64,000 nt of DNA from Daedaleopsis sinensis. Lineage: Eukaryota; Basidiomycota; Agaricomycetes; Polyporales; Polyporaceae. The stretch lies in contig CM066300.1 of NCBI GenBank assembly GCA_033807695.1, forward strand, positions 1,178,001-1,242,000, in the 5' to 3' direction. This document shows, in pieces, positions 55,785 to 64,000 of this stretch. Position 1 is the stretch's first letter. Each line of letters begins with the position of its first letter. A program made the translations under genes and the position numbers. The notes beneath the pieces are model-generated. The model saw only the letters and a list, made by a program, of their open reading frames with translations. It did no database searches and was not told where the DNA came from.

Positions 55785-58670
55785 GGCTGGCAGGTTAGAT
55801 ATGGAAGAAGGAAAGGAACGGTCGGGTGAGAAAGGAGGAGAAATGGGCAGAAGGATGGGAGGGGAGGAGCCGGAGAAGGCGTCAAGAAAGAGGAGCTGCG
55901 AGAAGATCAAGTGGGAAGATGATGGACGGGCGGGACAGTGAGTTTGGGCGCGCGCACTGTGGGCGGCGACGACGGGGGACTCACAGGGAACGAGCGACGA
56001 CCTTGCGGACTCGGGGGCGGATGGCGGACGAAGGTGGGGAACAGACTAATATTTACTTCATGATCATCTCGCTCTCCCAACCTCTCTCTTTCCAACTCCG
56101 ATCCCCAAGCGGCGCCTGAACGTGTGATCGTTTCACTAATGGCTGGTAGCAAGGCTGCTAAGGGACACGTCCGGGCGGCGCTCGAAACCGGTAAACTTAC
56201 CGAGCTTTACGGCCCTTAGTATAGACGACGCCTCCGGCTCGATCTGAATCAATTGGACCGAGTACGCTTGGAAGAGACTAAATCCATGCGTCGTGCCTGC
56301 CCCTTCTGGACAGTCCGAGTGCACCGCGGTCCCGACCAACTACAGTCACAGCGAGCGGGGTCAGATAAGAAGTACCTCATAGATCATTGGATGGGTTTTG
56401 GAAATGTTAAGCACCGAAAGTAAGTACATGCATGGGAGGAAACGTTGATCCGGGAAAGAGGACATAATATCGATAGTCTTTATCGACCGCCACACGCGTG
56501 CGCGTGAGCGGCTCTAATCATGACGGACTTTGGACTCCGTGGCGTCCGTCATTTCGTCGCTCGTTGCGATGGTGCTTGCCGAGCCCGTTGCCTCATCTCG
56601 GGCGGGCAGACTCGAGTAATTACTTGAGTTGCAGACTCGTTTCAAACAGCTCCGAGTGGGAAGGTTGAACGTCGTCCCATGTCATGGCACGCTTGCGGGC
56701 AGCGTGCGTATCGTCAGAGTCTGAGTGGCCTTCTTCGTGAGTAGATCAATGGTGTGCGGCTTGGATACCGAATCAGCGTCGCCGGAATATCATTCTTCTC
56801 TGGACGCAGACGGTCGAGCGCATGTGGTGGACGAATATTATTGAAAGATGTACGTGTGGTTGATGCAGGCTGTGACATGACGGACATGCCGGGATGACAC
56901 TGTGGCTGTGGTCAGTCTGATGCTAGGTAGCCATCATCGTACGTCGTGATATCCAGTAGAGTCCAGTGGCAAGCACTGACCATCATCATGTTTCGCGCCG
57001 AGGACGATGGCAGGAGGCGACCCATGGGAGGCCTTGCACTACGTTCGCTCGCCGTCACCCTGCAGCTTCCATCTGGCATCTATTCTATGAACCTGACACA
57101 CCCTCTTCCACAAGATGTCCACTCGGATTCCCACAACTTGAAGTCGCTTGCCAGGCGGGCTCAGTAGACGTTGCACTCTGCTCCAACAGGGATATACAAT
57201 ACGTCCGCTTCACGGTGTACGGGACCAGAGCGAGCCAGTAGCGAGCCCGAGTTATCGTTCTGACTCCTCGCGGGTATGCTCCGAACTGTGTCCACTGAGT
57301 CAGATGCCAGTGAGACGCCAATCGACCTGAACATCAGCATCAGTTGCGTTTGAACACGGCCGCTTGAGCTTATGAGCTGCCCTGAGTGAGTGGTGCGCGA
57401 TAACATCACTATACTGACGGTCAATATCCACGTCGGACGCGACGTGTACTTAGCATCTCCCGCCCGTCTTGCAAGGGATGCCATCTGCAGCTCGGAGATG
57501 GTCTCACTATTGAGCAAAACGTTACAGTACGCAGTGAGTCCTGAGTCCTGAGATCTGAGCCTACATGATTCCGAGCGCACTCACCTCTGCGCGCGGTTGT
57601 GTCCAATTGGCATGGCTGCAATACCGCGAGTATGCAACTCACACCTACGTCACTAGCTAGTCAACGTTACACGCCACAACTCAAGAGAGAGGTTAACAAT
57701 CCAGCTGGTGGCGATGCACCATTTATTCGACTCGATCAATAGCGATCAATATCGTCAATTGTTTGACCCGGCACGACCTGTTCAGAATTGCAGATCCCGA
57801 CCGGCCTGGAATAGGTGAGCTGAGGTGAACTGATGGTGATACATACTTACAAGCTGTGTGCCATACAAGCTGGCTGACACCGATTGTTGGCCGCAGATCC
57901 ACAAACATCCCGTTTTCCGATCCAGTAAAACAGGTGGCACGATGGCCTCATAGTCACAGTACTAGTACTTACACTGTGTGCGATATCCACCGGCGTGATT
58001 TTTCCTTGGACCACCGACATTATTAGTGTTGAACGGACCCGACGAGAGCAACCACCCCAGAACGAGTTCTGCGGGTCGGAGAGTCCGATAGAGTTTGCGA
58101 CCACAGGGCCGAGACGCCGAATCGGTACGCACCAACGGTCACCGCGCTCGCCGGAGGGCAGCACATGACCGATTGCAACGTCCGCCCGCAGTCAGAGTTC
58201 CTTCGTCCAATCCCGACGCATTGATTATGCATACTGCCAGTACTTACGGCACGAGAAGTCGCAACGTGATGCAGGAAACGTTTGAGTCCGAATGGCAAAA
58301 AGGATTCCTCGAGCTTCTTGATCATTTATGAGGCTACGTTACGCATCGTAAGGATCGATCATTATTCAGATATATCATATACACAGGCATACTACAACGG
58401 GCACGAAAGCAATCGACGAGGAAACAACAGGCTGCAGCAACCACCGATAACCAGCGCGGCAACACAGAGGTATCAAAGGTATTAGCAGCACCAACAACAC
58501 CAACAACACCAACAAGAGACGGGTAAACGTGATGCGGGGGATAATGTACATTGCGACGAAGCACCGGAACATCAAAAACGATTCAGGAGAACATCATCAT
58601 GGAGAGCTGGGCCGCGCCAGGCAGGGTATACGAGTAAGTACGCACTTATCCGCATACATCCGGAGGGTAC
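55785..58670. other. Intergenic region, 2.9 kb, upstream of the G-alpha gene
   Basis: It contains a microsatellite-like run at 58487-58516. A 100-codon minus ORF (58023-58325) and scattered GTAAGTACT-like donor words (near 58240, 57965 and 57850 on the minus strand) hint at a decayed or unrecognised gene, but no family motif or consistent exon chain could be built. Confidence 0.45.
58487..58516. repeat. 9-bp tandem repeat (CACCAACAA), about 3.5 copies
   Basis: CACCAACAA is repeated in tandem with no mismatch over about 30 bp in non-coding sequence. It is probably length-variable. Confidence 0.8.
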
Positions 58671-60072
58671 CTACACGGGCATGCCGCCCATCCCGCTCAG
58701 GCCCTTCAGCATCTGCGCAGACGCGCGGACGATGCTGCCGGGGAGCGCCATGCGCGGCTTCCTGCGCGCGCCAGAGGACTCAAGCGTGGACGTCGACCGC
58801 GCGTGCGGGATGTGGGGCGAGGACGACGGGGAGGACAGCGGCGAGTCGGGGGAGTCCGCGCGCTCGTGCGCGCTCGCGTACGGCGCGGGGAAGTACGACG
58901 TGCAGTCCGCCTTCTCCTGGACAGGACCAGGAATAGTGGGGGGCGTGAGCGCGACGGGCGACGCGGAGAGCATGCTGGCGAGGTCTGCGAACACGTTCTC
59001 CGGGGACGACGACCGCGCGACGGGGACGGGAATGGCTACGGCTTTCTCGGCCTGAGGCGCGACGAGCACCCGGGTCAAGGGCAGGTTCGTGGACGAGCAG
59101 AGCGGGCTGGGTATGGGCGTGCGGCGCGGAGACGGGCGGAACTCGTCTTCTTCGATGATGGCAGGTGACAGCGCGCGGGGATGGAGATCCGGCATTGGTT
59201 TTGCGCGATTCGGGTGGGCCGTACTATCAGGCAGCGAAAGCGCCCGGCGGAGTGGGATCTCTTCCGGCCCTGGGCTCGAGCTCATGCACGCGTTCGCAGG
59301 CATCTCGATTGCGAACGCGGTGAGCGATTCGAGCTCGCTGGACTTGCGGCGCTGGTCGACCTCGTCGACGGCGACGATCGCGTCGAAGCCGGGCATGGCC
59401 TCGCGCACACAGTGGCGTGCGCGCGACGGGGTGTGGGCGTCTGAGACAGACTTGCGCCGGCGGAGGGCACCGCGGGAGAAGTGGACTTGCCAGTGGTCGC
59501 CTTCTTTCATGCACTTGTCAATCGAGTGGTAGCATTGTGCGCAGCATGCTCGCAATGGCACGGTCTCTGCTTCCTCGGGAACAGGCACGGGAAGAGAACC
59601 TCGTCGTAGGCGCCCGATAGGTCGTGGGGGCGACGTTGGGACGAAGGAAGATGGGTCGGGATTGTGGACAAGACAAGACACGAGCGGCCTCGCAGCGGCC
59701 TCACGAGAAGGTGAACGGGCCTTGGTCGTGATGCTGTAAGGACGGGTGTGGTCTCGGTATCCAGTAGCGAAGATAGAGACGAGTAGAAACGGACCTCGGA
59801 ACAGAGACCTTGAAGACGACTTGGTCCTCGGGGAGCTCTTCTTCTGGCTCTGAGACTACGGAGGGACTCCGCTTGCGTTTCCAGAGAGGAAGGCTATAGG
59901 ACTTTGTGACCAGACGGGGGAGTCTTGAGAAGGGGACGACGTCGGGGATAAGCACGCATTCCTGCTCGAAGCGGACCTTGGGTGTGAGCAAGGCGTCGTC
60001 GAGGTCTGGGGAGTCGGGGAGGGCGGTGGAGAGGGAGACGAAGGAGGGGGAGCGGGGGAGGACTTGGGCCAT
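58671..60072 (-). CDS. Ser/Pro-rich hypothetical protein with a Cys/His-containing conserved-looking block, 446 aa
   Basis: Exons are 60072-59795 and 59733-58671, summing to 447 codons; the 61-nt intron has a GTCCGT donor and a TTACAG acceptor with matching phase 2. The ATG sits in a good context (CACCATGGCC). I do not recognise the family. Likely ordered blocks are TPKVRFEQECVLIPDVVPFS near residue 30, PLWKRKRSPSV, and PLRACCAQCYHSIDKCMKEG then DHWQVHFSRGALRRRKSVSD in the middle. The C-terminus is MALPGSIVRASAQMLKGLSG. The middle block has four Cys and two His, but not in a standard zinc-finger spacing. The rest is Ser/Pro-rich and probably phosphorylated. No signal peptide or membrane span. 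Confidence 0.7.
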
Positions 60073-60769
60073 GGTGGATGGTGGAGAAGAGGAGGAGGGC
60101 TGGTCATGGCTGGCGTCGGTGAGAGTCTAAAACGAAGAGTTCTCGGTCACAAGGACTGCTCCCATCGTTGCGCTCCGCTTGCTATTCCTGGCCAAGCTGC
60201 TGTCCCATCACACGTGATCGCGTACTTGCCGCCGGCTATCCTCTTCATTAGCTCGGTCCCGCAAGTGCATTCCTCCTTCGTGCTGTGTCCTCCGGACGGA
60301 TCCTCTGAGCTGTGCTGGGAAGAACTCCGAACAAGTACGCACTCGATATCTGCGAGTAAGTAAGTACCCACACCGTCTCTCCCTTCATCTCTGCTAGGTG
60401 CCGTCACTACTGGCAGGAAGCAGCGGGCGAGACACTCCTAGACCCTACGGCGGTTTCTGATCCAGATCGCGCCCTTACGCGACCGCCGCGTTATTGACGT
60501 CAGAGCGACGCCCAAGCTCGCCCACGGTGTCGGGCGAGTCGGGGCGACCAATTGCAGTACGCACCGGTCCGTTTGCCATTTACCCATTCCTTCGCGGTTC
60601 CGCAATTGGTTCCGTCTCAGACACTTAGTCTCAAATTCGGAACACCATCGAGCCAATGACGCACCGCCCAATATTGAATTTTATATGGACACCGTATAGA
60701 GCAGCACCGATCATCTCTCTGAGTACTCGTACAAGCAACATACGCACCCTTACGCCTCCTCTAACCGCC
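60073..60769. other. Promoter region of the Ser/Pro-rich gene and 3' flank of the cullin, 697 bp
   Basis: Both neighbours are on the minus strand. I see no ORF or repeat worth calling. Confidence 0.45.
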
Positions 60770-63700
60770 TTAGGCCACATAGAAATACTTGTTCTTGTCA
60801 TCCTCGTCCCGCCGCAAATAGTCCTGTTCCACGAGCCCTTCAATCCGCTTCTTGATCATCGAAACCTCGGGCACAAAGTGCCGCTTGACCGCCTCTATCG
60901 TCGCCGTCTTCAGCTGCTCGTACGTCAGCTCCTTCTTCCCCTTCATGACGCGCACGATCGCCGCGTCCAACGCGTGCTTCCGGTCCTGCTCGATCGACGT
61001 CTGCGTCCGCTTCGTCTCCTCGGGCTGCACACGCCCACGTCAGTCTCGAGCCACCCAGCAGCACGAACGTCGTTCAGCCGCGCACCGTCTCTTTCACTTG
61101 GATCGAGTTGATGTGGACGAGGTACCGCTCGTCCCTGAAGTCGGCGGCGAACCGGAAACTGTCCGTCTTCTTAACGTCCTTGCTCTTCGTGCTCTTCTTC
61201 AGCACCTGCTTCTTGCCCAGCGCAAGACTCTGCAACGTCCGCTCTAGCTCCGCGTCGTCTAGCATTGTCCCGTTTCAGAAGCGTTCACCGGAGCGCAGGA
61301 TGACGAGACACTCACCTAGGCGCGTCTGCTGCTTAATGTCCTGGTACGATATCTCGTCGCTTTCGTTGAACAGCATCAGGACGACCGCCTGATACAGACT
61401 GACTGAGAGCTCCTTCTCGCCGCTGTTGAATTGCACCTTCAAGTTGGCGGTGCCAAGCGCATGGTCCCAATCGAGTTTGCGGGCCGGGTGTATCCCGCTG
61501 TAGAAATCTAGATATTTCTTCAGATCGTCTGCCATCTGTGCAGAGAGCGCGTCAGAAAGCAATGTCTGTGAAGGTGCCTGTGTGGTAGGGTCGTACCCAG
61601 ATCGGAAGATCGATGTCGGTCTTGCGAGCCGCGAAAGGCCAATTGCTGCGTTGCAGAACCATGACGTTCATCTTCTGCACTCGCGATGCGTCGCCACGCT
61701 GAGCTGCATGCTCGAGGAACTTTTCCATCAGATCGCGCGAGCCTTGCAGGTCTTTGAACATGAGGTCGCCCATGCCGAACTCCGGGTCATAATCTGCCCT
61801 CAGTGACACAGGTCAGCGATGGATCGCTACAGGGCCTGACCAGAAGAACAAAGCAAGCACTCGCCTTCCTGGAGCTTCTTCAGCACCGACTTCTCAAAGT
61901 CGTCGCTCGCGCTCCGGCCAAGGAGCAGACGCTTGGCGAGCGCACGCTGGTAGAACGTGCGGAAGACATCCATGTCGTCCGTGAACCGGTACAGCTCGAG
62001 CACCCTGTCGAGCTCCCGCTCAAAGACTGCGTCCTGCTTGCCCTTCTGCCCGCGACGGAGCGCCTTGTCCATGTGCTTCGCGATCATCTCAGCGGGCTTG
62101 TTCCGCCTGGCCTTGAACCCAGCGGCGAAAGCGTCGCGGAGGCTGTAGAGGAAGTCACGGTTGGGCTGAACCTCGGGTGTGCTGTCCACATCCATGGCTG
62201 ACGATGTTGAGGCAATAGGCTGCGCTCCGCGGGTGGATGGCGATGAGACTTCGTCGACGAAGACGGTCTGGACGAGTTTGTCCGCAAATGCTTTGAGGCT
62301 GAGGAGACGGGGGACCATATCTTCGTCTTTCGCGGTGTCTGTCACGATTTCCTTCACTTTTTGCTGTATTGGCGTACGGTGAGCGAGGATATACGATTAA
62401 AGCCACGACGACAGGAGCTTCACCTGAACATGCGCTTTGAATGCTGCAGTGAGCACCTTCAGCCCGCCCACCTTGGCGAACGTCTTGTACATTCTCGCAA
62501 TGCGTGTGTCGTCTTCGGTACCGAAGAAAACCTGCAGAGCTGTGTGCGGAAATAATCAACCGCCGACCTAGCACTGGAGCTTTGTATATCCTCACCGTCC
62601 TTCGCGAGCCACGGCAGGCGACCGGTGACGAGGGCTTTCAATGTGGTGTCCTGTACGACAGTGACGCTCCTGTCCAACAGCACCTCCTGTGCACGTTCGC
62701 CTTCCTCCTTTATTCGCTCGTCTAGGCGACGAAGGAAGTTGTCTGCAGTCATGTTCTGGGCGACGAGTTGTGCCGATTCCTTGGCATAGAAGGCATGGGT
62801 GAACTCGATGTACTTGAATTCGACAATATCGTCGTAGAGACCGTATGCACGCAGGTATCTGACAAGCTTGGGCAAATACGGGCGGTGGGCGTGCTGCTGT
62901 CTATCAGAGCGAGGTATCACGAGTAAAGTAAGGAAGACAGAACTCTTAACCCAGAAAGTTGACGGTGCGTACCTGTTGGTCCGTTCCCACTCGAGCCAGT
63001 CAGCGAGCCCGTCGATAATCGAATCGGTGATGCGAGCACTTCTGACGACATTGTTGGTGAAAAGCGTGTACGCAAGCTGTCTGTTGGTCGTAGGTCAGCG
63101 CACGCAATCATAGATAAGACCAAACATGCATACTGTATGCTGGGACTCTGAATCGTCTCCGCGATGTACAGGGTGTCCAGATATGCAAACAAGGACTGCA
63201 GTAATCCCTGATGCGAGTATCAGCTCTGCCGACCGGTAACGGTTGGTGGAAAGCAACACCGACCACCTGCTTTTCGAACCATGTGCAGGCCTTGGTGAAT
63301 GGGATGAGCCAGTCCACGCTCTTGCTGGACTCTTTGATCAGAGTCTTCTCCCATTCAACGACACACTTCTCCAGCTCCATCTTGACAACGCTGTAAAGGC
63401 CTTCGCCGTTGCCCGCTTCCGCCACGACGGCACGGCACGCACGAGAGACGCGATCGTACGTCGCGGGTAGAGGCGCAGACTCGTTTGGGGTGAGGAGGAT
63501 CTTGATGGTGCGGTGCAGTAGCGCATATTCGGCATCGTAGACGGACTGCGGGGTGGGTTTTACTGCACGACTGCTTGGGACACACTCCCGATAGAGCATA
63601 GATAGGCTACTCACCTGGCTGGCCGACCACACGCAGGATGACGGGACCTCTCCTCTCCGCAGGTTCGGCAACGCCTGCGCGAGTGCTGGAGGCAGATGCG

Positions 63701-63861
63701 GGGTGAGTACTGTCAGAGCCGTCCAGACGGGCAATCTTGCGAGGGGGAGAGGCGGACCGGGATGGACCTCTTGAGCTCGCGGCGGCCTGAGACTGCGTCG
63801 AGAACGCACTGAACGCGTTCGACGTCTTCGGGAGACTGAAAAGAGTGTATACGTCCGCCAT
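60770..63861 (-). CDS. CUL4: Cullin (CUL4-like), scaffold of a cullin-RING ubiquitin ligase, 829 aa
   Basis: Exons: 63861-63615, 63562-63267, 63207-63134, 63080-62973, 62900-62596, 62539-62424, 62363-61865, 61793-61597, 61535-61316, 61258-61086, 61024-60770; sum 830 codons. A disordered N-terminus (MADVYTLFSLPKTSN, SPPRKIARLDGSD) precedes the cullin repeats. The cullin homology domain shows FRTFYQRALAKRLLLGRSAS, YDPEFGMGDLMFKDLQ, TLQSLALGKKQVLKK and VHINSIQVKETV. The neddylation site lies in DAAIVRVMKGKKELTYEQLK, and the end is YLRRDEDDKNKYFYVA. CUL4 pairs with DDB1 and RBX1 in DNA-damage and chromatin control. The CUL4 rather than CUL3 assignment rests on the N-terminal extension and overall resemblance and is tentative. 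Intron 7 uses a GC donor (GCGAGT after 61865). Confidence 0.9.
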
Positions 63862-64000
63862 CGCGAGGCCGTCGGGTAGGAAGACAGTGGACGTTCACGT
63901 TCAGGGTGCGAGCCCGGCCCCGACGCAGTACTGTACGCCGAAGACGTCACTTACAAACCGCCCGGCGCTCCGCCACCTCCACTACCGTTTCTGGCAAGCG
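63862..64000. other. Right edge: cullin 5' flank, with a possible exon end on the minus strand
   Basis: A GTAAGT donor on the minus strand after about 63957 follows a Gly-rich reading (NGSGGGGAPGG) that continues off the edge. It does not splice in frame onto the cullin ATG with the visible acceptors. It may be cullin 5' UTR or the end of an exon of a neighbouring gene. Confidence 0.35.

Noticed and set aside
1..64000. A bacterial-style defence system, CRISPR array, or secondary-metabolite cluster
   Set aside because: No arrays, no PKS/NRPS/terpene-synthase motifs and no clustered biosynthetic genes are present; the content is fungal housekeeping and regulatory genes.

Overview
The window is nuclear DNA of a basidiomycete fungus, probably an agaricomycete. 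It is GC-rich, genes are dense, and introns are short (about 50-75 nt) with GTRNGT donors; many genes have ten or more. Gene content is typical of filamentous basidiomycetes: a FunK1-like N-terminus, an F-box/LRR-type protein with a tiny N-terminal exon, an S10 acid carboxypeptidase and serine-rich orphan proteins. No tRNA, rRNA, CRISPR or bacterial-type operon was seen. I resolved splice sites by hand, using reading-frame continuity and family conservation, so the exon models are inferences without RNA support.

Layout. 1-16.7 kb is all minus strand: the N-terminal part of a FunK1-like gene, a 929-residue serine-rich protein, a tandemly repeated orphan-gene block (5.8-8.8 kb: one decayed copy, one intact copy, one gene-less remnant), PSP1 and RGP1 (subunit of the Ric1-Rgp1 exchange factor for Ypt6). 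17.5-28.5 kb is plus strand: a Trk potassium transporter (18 exons), CSN7, an S10 serine carboxypeptidase (18 exons) and an F-box protein. 28.6-38.3 kb is mixed: a small secreted protein (-), a metallo-beta-lactamase-fold hydrolase (-), a YFH7-like P-loop kinase (+), APC11 (-) and a GH71/99-like protein fused to a long disordered tail (+). 38.2-50.4 kb: a C2H2 zinc-finger protein (-), an RSC1/RSC2-type bromodomain/BAH protein (+), an ADAL-type deaminase (-), a GPALPP-motif protein (+) and a short-chain dehydrogenase (+). 50.4-64 kb: a sparse 3.7 kb stretch with a MITE, a G-protein alpha subunit (-), a serine/proline-rich protein (-) and a cullin (-).

The genes do not form a pathway cluster. 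Four encode ubiquitin/NEDD8-system parts (CSN7, cullin, APC11, F-box), which could be coincidence.

Most notable observations: (i) the G-alpha gene keeps its conserved C-terminus in frame only if a single-nucleotide exon at position 54230 is used; (ii) the orphan-family tandem triplication at 5.8-8.8 kb with one copy decaying; (iii) two copies of one MITE family, in opposite orientation, 40 kb apart; (iv) a GH71/99-like domain without visible signal peptide in one reading frame with a Pro/Ser-rich tail carrying a PPxY motif; (v) several micro-exons and GC-AG introns.
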